A stretch of DNA of 64,000 nt from Endothia cerciana (GCA_026119935.1 JALRMH010000001.1:1116001-1180000); one strand, 5' to 3'. Shown: positions 1 through 13,272, counted from the stretch's first letter. Made by a program: numbers and translations. The notes: generated by a model not told the origin, from the sequence alone.

Positions 1-1608
1 TAGCAAGCTGACCCGCCGCTGGTATCCCAAGGCTGGCCCTTCGACGGGCCCTCGGTGCGAGCCATTCGAGTTTCCGAGGTCGACAGAAGATGCTGCTGCC
101 ATCCTGCCCGTACACAGAGTACGTGATACCACGATACCGGTAGAGGGAGGGGATCAACGCAGTGCTGGGGCCCGTCAGATGTCAGACGCCGATCTCTGTC
201 TGGGTGGGGCTCGGGAAATCCTCCTGCTTCCTTCCAATATCGCAAGCACCCAAAAAACACCACAACTGCAACGTCCCGCGACCGTAACGTGCAGCACAGA
301 TGCGCCGGTTTCTCTATTTCCGTATTCGGGGGTTGTCAGGTCTTGGGTAGGTAGCACGTGGATAGGTACCAGAGCCCCTAAGGGTGCTAGAACCTGACAT
401 GACACCCCAGATGGCACCTGGAGGCGGAGGAGGTATCGCGCGCCCCGGGGCCTGTTAGTCCACATCCTGCCATCGACGAGCCCAAGGTTTTTCTGATGAC
501 GGGCGTGTCGATACGCTGAAACTCTAAGATCCGTCTCCCCACATATGTTCCCCAAGTGGACCAGGAGGAGGGAGAAACGTCCACATGCCCTGTTTCGAGA
601 CCTTTCAGGCCCAAAAAAAAGGGGGGGGGGGCAGAGGGAGAGAAAGAGAAAGGAAGAAAAGAAAAGAAAGAAAGAAAAAAGAAAAAGGAGGAAGAAAAAA
701 CCACCCCGAAAGGCAAAAAGAGAAGAAGAATAGTACCCAGACCCCAGAACTAGATAGTAATTGGGTGGACAAGCTGAAGCCAACAGGTTGCAGCTGCCTG
801 CAGGTTATTGGAACACCCCTGCCTCCCTGCACCCTCCCCTGTCCCTGATTGGACGGGCGGGGGCCTTACTGGCGGGCCTGGGCGGGAAGCTAAGTGTGGA
901 AGCGTGGGAAGGCACAAGGGTTGTCCCTCGTACCTCGTCCTCGCCCCCCTCCCCCCCCCCGCAGGCCCTCTAATAGTACTATTAGGCCTCCGCCGCAGTC
1001 AACTGCATGTCAGCCGCCGTCTCCCTGTCGCCTGTCGGCGTTCGCCCAACTGATGAACCTCTGCTACGACCACGACCACGACCACCACCTGCTTGCTGCT
1101 GCAGAAGCGTCTAGACCTGCCTCTGCACTGCACTGCACTTCAAAGCACCGCACCGCACCGCATGGGAACTGTGATGGTGTTGGCAGCCGAGCCGCCGTCT
1201 GTCCGTTCCTCTTCCCTCACCACCAACCTATGCATGCAGCGGCGCTTGTTCCTCCCCTGAAAGGAGTTGCATACCTTGCCTCACCTACCGCATGAGTGTT
1301 TCCTTGTTTCGCTATTTTGCCTCAATTCTTTGGTCCTGGTCGCGTTCCGGGCCAACTTGGCCACCTCTACCTCCTCATCCGGTGAAGGGTAGCGCATTCC
1401 CCCCCCCCCCCCTCAGTCGGCCGCGCAAGCCCTGTCTGTCTCTTTTACCCGGAAGAGGACGCCTAGCTTCAATTATCCTCTAGCTTTACGAATGGCATCC
1501 TGAACCGCGGCATCCCCGTCGAGAATGGAGTGAGATCGGTGCAGACTGTCTGCTTTGTTAGCCATCTCGCGACCAAACGCGGCCCATCACCCCTCCGTCG
1601 TGTTAGCC
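1..1608. other. intergenic region with polypurine tract, no gene seen
   Basis: No ORF here has a convincing protein composition. It contains a long A/G-rich strand at about 603-732, including G11 at 621-631, and C tracts at 951-960 and 1399-1412. The last few hundred bases are C/T-rich and probably form the promoter and 5' leader of the F-box gene. Confidence 0.6.
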
Positions 1609-4600
1609 ATGTCGCAGGCCTCCGCTGATGAGGCCGTCGCCGCCGTTGACGAGGCCGCCCCGAGGCGGTCCTCGATTGAGAAACCGCCCGTGATGACCGA
1701 CTCCGATTTCGAAGACGACGATGACCCCGATGACGATGACCTCCGACCCGTGGCCTTCCATAACCTGCCCGAGGAGATCATCCAACAGTGAGGCGACCAT
1801 CCTTCTCTTGTCATGTTCTGGGACCACGCGGTCCCCCCCCCCCCCAGAAACAAAAAAAAAAAAGGAAAAAAAAGAGTGACTGACTGACAAGTTGGCGCGA
1901 TGAACTAGGATCCTGGATGTTGCCGACCCGGACGCGTTCGCATCCTTAGTTCTGCTCAATTCGAAATGGCGGAGCGCGTCGCAGCAGGGTCATCTCTACG
2001 CGACCCAGCTGATGAGGTGTCCCTCCTATTCGGCGAGTCACAAGAGGGAGCCCGACGGGAAGCAGGAGAATCTGCCGGAGCTGAGGAGGCTCTTCGCCCG
2101 CGAGGTCAAGCGCAACCTGTTCGCCGCATACCTGCGCCCCAACCATACCGAGATCAAGCTCGTGTCCAACTCGATCAGCTCTTCCTCCTGCCCTGGCGGG
2201 GATGGCATGGCCTTCAGCCCGTCGCCGAAAGGTCACTACCTGCTTGCCTACAACTCGTCACGGATCCACATCATCGACCTCCGCGGTCCCACAATTTCTG
2301 TGGAGAGAGAACTGAAGATTCTCCGGCGGCCCGTCGCGACGTGCATCAAGGACGATGGGTCCCTGCTCGCCGTGCTCTTGACCGAGATGCAGGTAGACCT
2401 TTATGACCTCACACAGACACCGCCGAAACATACCCAGTCCATCATCCTCGACCACAGCCCCCGTGCGATTGCCCTGTCGCCATGTGGCAACGTTCTGGCT
2501 GCCGCCTACGAAGGCGGTATCGAAGTCCAGGCGCTGAACCCGGGTGCCTTGGCGACCGAGAGGAGATCGGTAAAATGCGATGGCGTTGACGCTCTGGCCT
2601 TCTCCCTGGATGGAACCCAGATCCTGGGCACGACCGTTCACTCGGCACAGCCAAATACTGTCATCTTGACGGCGCCCTACTACGACCCGGGTGCCCAGAT
2701 GTCAAACGAGGATATCAGCGCCCTCTGGACGACGTCCATCCTGTTTCCGAATTCCAGCCGCGACTGCAGCCATGCTGTTCTCCTCCAGGAGTCCAGCCAC
2801 GATGAGGCGTCTTGGACCTTTACCTATGACCGCAGCTTTGAGACCTTTCGTGCCGTGCGCATCGATGACCTGCGCAACGGCACGACATATTTCACCGGTC
2901 CAATTTCGAATACGCCCTCAAAGCTAGTGCCATGCACCCTGCCTTCGGCGTCTTACGGCGGAGAGCTGGTGTCCGCCAGTTTCCAGGGCAAGGAAGTGTG
3001 GTTGTACGGTGTACCTGAAGATCTCGAGGCAGTCCCGGACACCTCGAGCAATTCTCTCGAGGTAAACGCCGGCTCGGGCGGGGTTGCCCGTAGTGTAAGC
3101 GGGTCTTCTTTGCGATCACGTCCCAGAACGCAGGAGGCTGGAGAGAGCAGAGTCCCGCAGTGGCAGTTGCTCTGTGACAGGTATCGCAATACCTTTGTTG
3201 GAGGCTTCAAGGCCGCAGAACTCAGCGGTGTCTCTACGCTGAAATGGGTGGCCCCATTCGGAGGTCACTCGTTGAAAGAGCGCCTGGTCATCACGGCAAA
3301 GGGCGCCACGCCCGCCAAGCCGATCAGTATGGACGATGATGGCATGGACTTCGAGGATGGTGGCAGGCTCACACTGGTCGATTTTGACTACGGGCTGGAT
3401 GATGGTTGCGTCACTGAAGTTACTATCGAGGTAGGGATGAAGGAGCCTGAGGTTCTCGAGGAGGAGCGTCGTGACCTGGAAACCGAGGTCGCGATCGTTA
3501 GGAGGCGTACCGTGGCACAAAGGAGAGGCAATCGCAGTGCGATGATGAGGGCTGCGACGACCGCTGCACGGCCAACCCACGCGCGACTCACCGACGACGA
3601 CAACGATGATGATGACGACCCACTCCTGCCGCGTCGGGTGGGTGCTGCGCCATCGCGGCCGCGGCCAGCCTCAGCCGCGACTGAAGAGACCGAGACAAAT
3701 GCTGTCCTTGAGGAAGTCGAAGCCCTCGACGCCCCTTACTCGCATACTGGTCCGCGGTCAATCACAACAATACGCCGAGCAGCAACAGCAGCTGCAAATC
3801 ACAGACAACGCAATCCGACAACCTCAACGGGAGCCCCTATTGAGTACCGCCGGGCTGACGGGCGAGCTGAACACCCTCATGAGAGTGATGCAGACAACTG
3901 GGTGCCACCACCGCCTCCCTATCAGAAGGAGGATCCCGGAGAGGCACCCGCGTTTCTGCGTCACTCCATGGTGCCCGTGATAGCCGCGGCACAACCTCAC
4001 GTACGGGGTGAGGATATGCCTCCATTACCACCGATTCCTCCTGCCCCCTCCATTCCACCCGTCCCACCTATCCCCCAGGAACACCGACCTTCCACCTCGG
4101 CTGGCCTCAACGAAGGCGCGCCGTCACAATCACAAGATCGTTCCTCGAGGCGCCAGACATACATGCCAGACCGCACTGTTAGGACGCCTGTGACAGGCAC
4201 TGCACATCACCGGTTATCGAGCTACGCTACTATGCCCTCACCTAATACCGCAGTGGAATCCTCCACAGTGACGACAGCGCATCACGAAGAGGATGATATT
4301 TACAACGTGTCACCTCCAGATACGCCCCGTCAGCAGGAAAGCATGCCTGCAGACAATCGGACTGTTGAAGGCAGCGATATATCTCAAACTCCTATGGGGC
4401 CCGAGCCCGACCCGTCACCATCACTCTCAAGTACCATACCCTATACGGGGACCCAGCGCTCCATCCCCCTGGTTCCGCGCATTCAGACGACTGCCGCCAG
4501 TTCTGCGCATTCTCCCTACCAGACATCCAATATTGGACAGGCTGTACCGGAACCTTCACCAGCTGACTCGACGTGGAACCCGCACACGGCTGGTGCTTCG

Positions 4601-5596
4601 TATCCAATACCTGTTGTGCACTCTCAAACATGGCCTATGCCACCTACTGGGCCTTATGTCCCCCCGACGGCCTCCACAGGATACACCCTGACGGCCCCAG
4701 CGACGAACATGACTATGAATGACATATTAACCCAATCGTTACCCCCACTACCCGCGCAAGAGCTTGCGTCCGAGGATCGTGCGAGTAGCAGACAGCCTTC
4801 ACTAGCTCGACGGATATCGACCGGTTTCCATCTCCCCCGTATGCGTGCCGCAAGTCGAAGCGAGAGCCGAAGCCAGAGTCGAGCGCAAAGTCGGGCTCAG
4901 CGCCGAAGCGATGAGAGGACTCGACCTCTATCTATCGTACAACAATCAACTCGACCCGCGGCGGCTCAGACTTTCTACCAACACCCACAAGCGGCATATG
5001 CCCAACCTCTAGCGGTCGTTTCGTCGCCGTCGCACGGCATTCACGCAATGGATTACGCCCGCCAGGCGCCTGATCAACCCCTGATCATCAGCACTCCCGC
5101 CGGTGTTCAGGGCGCATACGATATACCTACGGGTCAGCCGCTAGACCCTCGCGCCGGAGCTCCAATAATTGCTCCGGTCCCTCGCCATCCACGACCGGTC
5201 CATAGCCCAGGAATTCTAAGGCCAGCGGAAAGGCTAGAGAGCATCTATTATGGACAGGAGCAGGGTCATCTCAATCCATATTTTGCTGCCCAGCCACCAG
5301 TGCCGAGCGACTTCTCGACCCGAAACTCCTCCCTGAATCGACGGCCCTCCCGCGCTGAGCGCAGCGCTGCTAAGAACATCGCTGACGCGAGGAAGAAGGG
5401 TTGGCGGCCCAGTCGGAGTAAGAGCAGAAGGGCGAAGAAGAGCAGGCCTAGCGAGCCGGAGTTTGACATGATGAGCCAGAGTGCGTGGACGGATATCACC
5501 ATGACGACTGCAGGAGGGCGTATGCCAGGGGCGTACCACTACCCTGACGCGGTGGCTCAGAAGGCCGCAAAGGACAAGAAATGTGTGGTCATGTAA
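1609..5596 (+). CDS. F-box protein with beta-propeller-like region and C-terminal CaaX box
   Basis: The model has two exons, 1609-1787 and 1909-5596, giving 1288 aa. The join (CA|G) restores an F-box across the intron at about residues 48-95: a LPEEI core, an ILDVADPDAF helix, then a conserved LVLLNSKWR stretch. An F-box normally docks a substrate receptor onto Skp1 in an SCF ubiquitin ligase. Residues about 100-420 have repeated beta-strand-like segments (for example LLAYNSSRIHIIDLR) that suggest a WD40-like propeller. After about residue 540 the chain is low complexity: acidic, proline-rich and Ser/Arg-rich, with an RSESRSQSR run. The last four residues are C-V-V-M after a lysine-rich stretch, a good CaaX prenylation signal. 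The start was chosen because it gives the shortest leader to the F-box in a sensible initiation context. The 121-nt intron contains C13 and A-rich runs. The F-box call is firm; the propeller and lipidation are inferred. Confidence 0.85.
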
Positions 5597-6597
5597 GATG
5601 AATTGGGGCTGGTTTGCACAGTGAGCGATGATCTTCATTATCTAATGATGATACATTATTATGTCCTGGGCGAATGTTTGCAGAATATCTGGTGTTGTTT
5701 GGGGGGGGGGGGCGCGGGGTTGGGTGCTGGATAGATTGGCATCCAGCAGATCTAAGGGAACCATCTAGGTAGGCAATTACTTTCACTGTTTATTTTGATA
5801 TCAGGCAGACAACAAGAAATGTCAGTTCGCTAGACATAAGTATCTTCTTTTGACCATATCGGGATCAAGCTCTCATGCCTTCAGGAAAGAGACTAAGGGA
5901 GATAGATGCCTACGTTGACAGCCGGTCGGCGCACAAGGGGGGGTAGTAGAATCCCAAACACTGGTTGTCTCTATTCCCCGACAGCAAAGTGAGGAGCCCA
6001 TATGGATGAGAGGTAAATAGTCTGCTGTGGGCCGCTGTCCTATGAAATTTCGTGGGTATATTTTTCAAAACAGTTGGTGTGTGATTACTATAGTCTGCGT
6101 TGGAATAAGTCGAATTAGCCTTGTGTTTCTTTTTCATTCTTGTCTCTATATTTTTGGGGGGGGGGGGGGATGTTTCCAGGCGCCGACTTCTCCGCATGTA
6201 TCTGCACCTAGGCCTTGGTACTCGGGTGTGTTTTTCGCCCCTCCATGGTCACTGGCAGAACAAATGTCAACGCCGTGATTGAATGGGGTTTGATACTCTT
6301 CAATCCCTGTATAAATATTCTCTAAGCCTTTCATTAATTTCCCGGTAGGCTATATATTTCATTTTCCAGATTCGCCATGGCACGTGAACAGCTCGGTTCA
6401 GTCCGACCAATTCTTTTACTTAGTGTCAGTCAGGCAAGATTCCCCATCTCGTCAACCGCCCACTTTCATCGTCAGATTTTGAACCACACGGACCGAGCTC
6501 AGCAAGGGACACCAAGCTGTCCGCACAGCGTAAACGACCGGAACGTCTTATAGAGCACGGGCATACGCTTATCACTCATCTGCTCATCTCACCCATC
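5597..6597. other. intergenic region between F-box and kelch genes
   Basis: No gene is seen. It contains G12 at 5701-5712 and G14 at 6156-6169. The part after about 6300 is probably the kelch gene promoter, with TATAAATA-like sequence near 6309. Confidence 0.5.
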
Positions 6598-9024
6598 ATG
6601 GGGAAAAAAGACAAAAAATCCGGCGACAAGAAGGCCAAGCTTGCCGAAAAGAAGGCCAAGCAGGAGAAGAAGGCCGACAAGAAGGCCAAGACTCAAGCAT
6701 CCAAGCTCGACGGGAGCGATGCCGAGGACGTTGATCTGGACGAGGTCCTCGCCGAATATCAGCGGGCCCAGGAACGGTTCCTCAAGATCACGGAGGTTGT
6801 CGCTGACGGCCCTCCGAAGCCCCGGTCCGCCTCGTGCTTCCTCGCCAGCCCGTCCAACACCAACCAGCTGCTCCTCTTCGGCGGCGAGTACTTCAACGGT
6901 GCGCTTGCCACCTTCTTTAACGACCTTCACATCTACCACATCGACCGCGACGTCTGGAAGACCGTCACGAGCCCGAATGCCCCGCTGCCCCGCTCGGGAC
7001 ACGCGTGGTGCCGCGGGGGCAACCAGGCACAGTACGTCTACTTGTTTGGCGGGGAGTTCTCGAGCCCCAAGCAGGGGACGTTCTACCACTACAACGACTT
7101 CTGGCGCCTCGAGCCCAACACGCGCGAGTGGACGCGCCTCGAGCCCAAGGGCAAGGCGCCGCCGGCCCGCAGCGGGCACCGCATGACGTACTACAAGCAG
7201 TACATCATCCTCTTCGGCGGGTTCCAGGACACGGCGAACAGCACCAGGTACCTCGCGGACCTGTGGCTGTACGACACGGTGAACTTCGTGTGGACCTCGC
7301 CGGCCCTGCCGCCCGCGCAGCTCAAGCCCGACGCGCGGTCCAGCTTCACCCTCCTCCCGCACGAGGGGGGCGCCGTGCTGTTCGGGGGCTACTCGCGCGT
7401 CAAGGCCACGGCGGCCGCCAACAGGGGCGGCAAGCCCGGCGCGCAGGGGACGAGGAGCGTCCTGAAGCCCATGGTCCACCAGGACTGCTTCTACCTGCGC
7501 ATCACGCCGCCCGCGTCGGACGCGCCGGCGAGCGCGCCGCCGACGGTGAGGTGGGAGAGGCGGAAGAAGCCCGCGAACGCGCCGGAGCCGAAGCGTGCGG
7601 GCGCGACGATGGCGTACCACAAGGGGAGGGGGATCATGTTCGGTGGTGTGCAGTATGTCCATTCCGTGATTTTATTGATTTTCCTCTGTGAGACATGTTA
7701 CCCCCTGTTGAAGGTTGTGGCAAAAGCAATCTTTCTTTGGGGCCTGTTCCCGAAGCAGGTCCACAACTCCTTCTAGGTGCGGAGAATAAGCCCGGAAGAG
7801 CACGTGCTGACACCCCGTTGGTTAGTGATGTCGAGGAGAGCGAGGAGGGGATGGATAGTGAATTCTTTAATGGTCTTTTCGCTTGGAATGTGGAGCGGAA
7901 TCGCTTCTTCCCGCTTACGCTGCGGAAGCCGAGGGTGCAGAAGAAAGGGGCCGGTAACGAGGAGAGGGTTGGGCGGAGGGGTCGCGCGCAGGCCAAAGAG
8001 GAGGAGCTGTTGAGGCAGCTCGCTGCGCTCGAGACGGGGAAGAGTATCGAGGATGCGGAGGACATGGAGCTGGACAAGAAAGAGGCCGAGGAGAGCAGCG
8101 AGGACGACAAGCCCGTGCGGGACATGCCGGTGACCATGGAGCTACCGCATCCGAGGTTCAATGCCCAGCTCGCGGTCCAGGACGACGTGCTGTTTATCTA
8201 CGGCGGCACGTTTGAGAAGGGCGATCGGGAATACACGTTTGATGACATGTATGCGATCGATCTTGGCAAGATGGATGGGTGCAAGGAGATCTTCAGCCGG
8301 CAGACGGAGGACTGGATCGTGAGCCGCACCCACGCCCCAAGCAATCTACGTGAACTCCCAGGAACTGATACATTGATGCACAGGAGTCTGAGGACGAGGA
8401 GGATGACGAGGAGGATGAGGATGAGGACATGGAGGATGAAGGTTCCGAAGAAGAAGACGCCGAGATGGCAGAAGAGGAGCAGCCCAGGTTCACGGCTAGC
8501 AAGCGCAAGAAGAAGCAAGATGGAGTGGCCAATGCAGATGCAGACGATTTCGAGTCATCGAAAATGATGAGTACAGACTCCGAAGAAGAGGAATCAGAGA
8601 CAGATACGGTCGCCACATCAGTGGACGACGGACTGCCGCATCCCCGTGTAAGTTCCCCCCCCCCCCCCGGGGGCAATTTCCACCTACCACAAATTCGATG
8701 CACAATCACTAACGACTTAACCTACAGCCTTTCGAGCCAAGAAGGGACTTCTTCCAACGTACATCAGCGGAGTGGCAGGAAATCCTCATGACCAGCCTCC
8801 GATGGAAGGGCATCAAGCCCGAGACGCTGACGATCAAGGAGATCAAGTCTAGGGCTTTCGAGCTGAGCGAGGAGAAGTGGTGGGACTGCAGGGAGGAGAT
8901 CACGGCCCTCGAGGAAGAGCAGGAGGCTGCTGGCATTAGTGAGGTCATCTCCCTGGCCGATCGGGGAGGCGCTGGCGGTGCAGGTGGTGGTAGTGGTGGT
9001 GGTGTTGGTGCGAGGAGGAGGTAG
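6598..9024 (+). CDS. kel3: Kel3/KLHDC4-type kelch repeat protein with C-terminal DUF4110
   Basis: The model has four exons, 6598-7652, 7826-8318, 8384-8647 and 8728-9024, giving 702 aa. The protein opens with a lysine-rich segment (about residues 1-45). Kelch blades follow, marked by glycine pairs: GGEYFN, GGEFSS, GGFQDT, GGYSRV, a GGVHDV motif rebuilt across intron 1, and GGTFEK. An acidic insert precedes a C-terminal domain (about residues 604-680, PFEPRRDFF to EKWWDCREEI) typical of DUF4110. This order is that of yeast Kel3 and animal KLHDC4. Kelch propellers bind protein partners; no enzymatic role is implied. The acceptor at 7825 was chosen over the earlier AG at 7776 because it restores GGVHDVEESEEGMDSEFF. 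Intron 3 has a CTAAC branch point and a C14 tract. The protein ends in a Gly/Ala/Arg tail. Confidence 0.92.
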
Positions 9025-10266
9025 AGGTACGTACATCACGATGCATCCTGCTATGAACAACTATACAAACCCACCAGATCATTCATTCTGGATTTCATGG
9101 CGCCTCTGGCAGCAATGGTCTTCAAGAAAATTGAGTTATACTGCCTACGTTGTTACTCGGGAATGATCGTGCTCGGCTAGAGGGCCCACCGCGCGCCTCC
9201 GGTATGCTCGGCTAGGACCGGACGCGGCGAGCAGGTTTATTCAAGACAAATGCCCATGGAATAATAGACTGGAGATGGGAAGAACGGGAAGACCAGGAGG
9301 GCATTATTATGCGCTCCCCCCCCCCCCCTCTCTCGGATTAAAGTTTGTGGACAAGGGGTTTAACAAGACCCAGAGCAGGAACCAGATCCAGCCGGGCCAG
9401 AATCCTACAAACAAGTCCTTCGCAATTTCGCAATTCTTGCTCTGCAGTAGCAAGCCTAGAACGGATCTATATATATCCTCGTCATCAGCGGACTCATTCG
9501 TGACGACACTCAGGTGAGACATACTGAACCTAAGCCATGTACGCGTAGGACATTATGCATTTACACCCAAGCCTTCCCAGATTGCAAAGCCGGCAGCCCT
9601 TTATCTGAACCAGGTACACGTCGGGGCGGATATATACGCCTTGTGCAATGCAGCCCCCATGGATGCAGCTGGCTGCGGCTCCAATCAGGCATTTTGCCAA
9701 GGGACTGGAGAGCCCATATTCAGCCTCGAGGGACGGCAGCCTGAGAGCTAAAGCTGATGTGTGCGCACAGCTCATTTTGTGACCCTGTTGATTTCCGTCT
9801 GGTCTCGAGTCCTGGTTGGTCATCACCCTGGACCCCGTGGCGCTTAAGGATGCGAGACTACCGAATAGTTGCGGCAGAAATAAATCCTTCAACTCAGCCG
9901 CACTATTAGTTCCTCATCTGAGGGGCGCCACATTGTAGAATAGGCAGCACATAATACTCCTAATGATTCATTTTAAAGACGGAGCCGCTCTTCCAGCGGC
10001 TTCCGGTGTCTCCACGGTGTAGGACAGGCGATCTCTGTTTCATGTCCTGAGCTCGATTGCAATGAGGGCTATGCTCGTCGTGCAGTTCTCGTTGCACATC
10101 GCTTCTTAAATTCACCCTACGTCCCCTACTACTGGTTGTCAGGTCGACCGGCAGTTTGCAGATAAATACATCCCAAGACAATAAATACCCTGCAATATCT
10201 AAGGCGAAACTCGCCTATACCCACTAAATCGAAAGCTGGGCTACCATCCCCAGCCAGGGCCCAGAT
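9025..10266. other. intergenic region, no gene seen
   Basis: Only short ORFs without recognisable features are present. C13 lies at 9316-9328. The minus-strand ORF 9530-9892 has a cysteine-scattered, non-protein-like composition and is not called. Confidence 0.5.
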
Positions 10267-13200
10267 ATGCAGACCGGGTTCGACACCGACATCGAGGCCG
10301 TCCCGCTCGACCAGTACATGGTTGGTAAGGCGGATGGCCAATATGGAGGAGTTACAGTATCGAGCCAACCCACGGCGTCCCCAGTGGAGGCAGAAGCTGC
10401 TTCGAGGAACCACTCTAAGCTGGGCGGGCAGCGCTACCACAAAGACAGTCTCAACCGATATGTCGACCTCGACAAGGACCCGCAGAACAAGCAGGACCAC
10501 TACCTCCGACCCAAGGACGGCAAGCTGGTTGTCGTCAAGGTGCAGATCGCGCCGGGATCCGCCGCAAGCAAGAAGGCCGGGACGAGGAGGACGTGGGCGG
10601 CCTCCGCCTTCGAAAGCAACAGTGGTATTCGAGATGTTCCCATCGGCATTCTGAAGTGGGCGTATAGGGACGTGGTAGAATCCAAGCAACGCGATACCAG
10701 TCAGCTCTGGTGGAAGTATCCTATTGCTTCTATTGGTCTTGTGTTCACGGTACGTTCACGGTCCGATCTCCAGCTCCCACGACCAAGGATACGGGCAAGC
10801 TGAGAGAGAGAGAGAGAGATCCTGATCATCATTCCATGTAGGCATGGCTCGGTAACTACAACCCGACGTCCAACTACGCCGGGAGGTACGCGCCGGTCCG
10901 ATATAAATACTTCCGTTATGCGAAGCTCCCGCGGAACAGGACGGAAGTCAAACCTGGCAGTGTAAGTACAAGCGTCCCCAGCCTGGAGTCTAGCGTCTTC
11001 CCAACTGAAGATTCATATACAAGCAGAATCCCGTTGACTACGCACGTCTCCAGCCCGGAGGTGAGGTAGTACGCGGCGGGGATGGAAGGCAAGAAGAAGA
11101 AGGCGGCGTCCTCGCACGACACCTCCGACCGCGCATGCTGTGCGTGATCACCTCTCACGACGACGCCAACATGAGCCTCGGCCACTTCAACTTCGAGGTG
11201 CGGGACACCGACCAGTGGGACCGGGAGCGCCCCCAGGACCAGAGTGGTGAGTATGTCTTCGTCTCCTATACTCGAGAACAGTTCCAGACGTACTCGGCCG
11301 AGGACCTCGCCTCGTGGGATGCGCCACGGGATGCACACGAGGCGGCGATCCGGGAGGGGATGCCGGGGCTCTACGGGAGGGACCTCGAGCAGCTGTGCAT
11401 CATCGGCGCGGTGGCCGCGCGAAAGGCAGGCCTATATGCCTTCTGGATCGACGTCTTGTGCATCCCCAAGGCCGGAAATGGAACGGCAGGCCTGAATGTC
11501 CAGGACTCCCACCGGATCTGCGACGTAGCCCGAGGCGCGAATCGCATGGTGATCGCGGTCAAAGACCTGGTGTCTGACAGAATCCTTCTCCCGGGCTCCT
11601 CGGCGTCGGCGCCAGCGCCCGAGGTGGAGCTTCTGCAGCGATGGGCTACCCGGCTGTGGACCCTTCCGGAGATGCTCCTGGCGCCCACGGCCCACGATCT
11701 GGAGGTCTACCGCGCCGACCGGGGCGCAGACGGAGGAGTGCGCTCGTGGGCCACGATCCCCAAGCGCAACATGGCCGAGGCCGCGTATCCGGAGGACGGC
11801 GAGCGGGTGCGCGAGCTCGTCGACCACTTCGAGTCGACCGTGCACCTCACGCAGATCGAGCTGCTCACGCTGGGCCTCGAGTGCCTCGTGGGGCGCAAGA
11901 TGAACAAGTACAGCCAGGCCGACATGGTGTACGCGCTCATGACGCTGGCGCGCCTGCGGCCGATGCCCTACAAGGGGCAGTCCCTCTTCGAGGCCTTCGC
12001 GCAGCTGTCCCTTCTCAACGACTCCAACATGCTCCTCGAGCGGCTCATGTGTGTGCTCCCGCCGGGGCAGCGCGGGGAGGTCCCGTGGTTCCGCATCCGC
12101 GACTCCTGGGGCGTGCGACTGTGGGATATCTTCCCCACGTGCCAGGTCTCAGGCATCGCCGGCGGGGATGCCGACCAGACGGTCCTCATCGACGGCGCGT
12201 ACGGGGCTTCTATCGAGTGGAGTAAGTAGCACCTGTCTTCCTAGAACGGAGGCCCCCATCCCTGTTCTTTCAGAGGCTTTTCAGAAACTATCCCTCTCTG
12301 GGCTGCGAAGCACACCTCTAACACCGAGTAGGGCATCTTAAGAAGGTCGAGTTCCTCAAGCGCCGCACCGTGTGGCGTATTGCTGGCGAGTGGGCCTCGC
12401 AGGCCGCCCTCGTGTGGCTTTTCGTCGCTGTTTTGAGCATCGCGCTCATACAGGCAGAGACCAGCTCGTCGGCATCAGTGTACAGTTACAGAAATCTAAA
12501 GCGCTCCAGCTACGGCGAGACCAATTCCCTGCTCGCGCTGCCCATCGTCTTCTTCATCCTTGCGTTCATCTCAATGGCCATCCTGCCGTACGCCATGTTT
12601 TCCAAGTACCGCGGCAAGTTCTGGTCCACGCAAGCGGTGCTGTATGGGCTCGAGGGAGTGCCGGACATCGACTGGTTGGAACGTCAACTCTTCGGGTTCA
12701 GTGAGGGACGGCTCACCTGGAGCCCCCACGGCAGCACGCTCTCGCAACACAGGGCGAAGGAGGGTCCAGGCGAGATGCTGGAGGAAGAGTGTGAGGCGCT
12801 GATGCCACTGCTCGAGGGTGAGAAGACACCAGATACCTGGGGCGAACAGAGAGATTTGTCGCCGTCCGACGGCGAGAGAGGCGATGACATGAAGGCATTC
12901 ACACTGGTGGACACATACGCCATGACAGTCACCGCTTTCCGGGCGACTCATCCTCCAACAGTGGCGCTCGTCTTGTATGTCCTTTCCCACATCAGGAGAC
13001 ACCCCCAAAGACAGCCCTTGAACAGCCCCTTAAACCTCCCCCCTTTTTTTTAAAAAAAATTCTTTTTTAAAAAAAAAAAAAAAAGGCAAGTTTGCTAACG
13101 GAACGTTAACAGGGGCCACGAAGGCGGGATGCGCCGGGCTGCACTGTGCTCATATAACCATGGGACGCAGACTTTCCATCGCGAGACTATCGTGCGCATG

Positions 13201-13272
13201 CCCACCAAGGTACTCGACAGGATGGACAGGGTGGACAGGTTTCGGTTCTCACTGGAAAGTCAGCCGCTGTGA
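10267..13272 (+). CDS. HET-domain (heterokaryon incompatibility type) membrane protein
   Basis: The model has five exons, 10267-10749, 10842-10961, 11027-12221, 12332-12974 and 13113-13272, giving about 866 aa. All joins keep one frame. HET-domain landmarks follow in order: YVFVSYTREQF, AFWIDVLCI, HRICDVARGA, and a TRLWTLPEMLLAP segment. HET domains act in allorecognition and are linked to cell death on fusion of incompatible hyphae. A hydrophobic segment crosses exons 1/2 (YPIASIGLVFTAWLG), and two strong ones follow the HET domain (ALVWLFVAVLSIALIQ and LPIVFFILAFISMAIL). The last exon encodes a tail (GHEGGMRRAALCSYNHGTQ) like the end of related fungal HET-membrane proteins. Intron 4 carries a T-run/A-run segment. 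The first exon is the least certain: more upstream coding is possible, and a GTAAGG donor-like site near 10324 could shorten it. The polarity of a specific incompatibility system cannot be inferred. Confidence 0.85.

Noticed and set aside
6589..7662. 357-aa minus-strand ORF opposite the kelch gene
   Set aside because: It is a codon-bias shadow: Arg/Val/Leu-rich, no domain, fully overlaps conserved kelch exons.
9530..9892. 120-aa minus-strand ORF
   Set aside because: No motifs, random cysteine distribution, no neighbours suggesting a gene.
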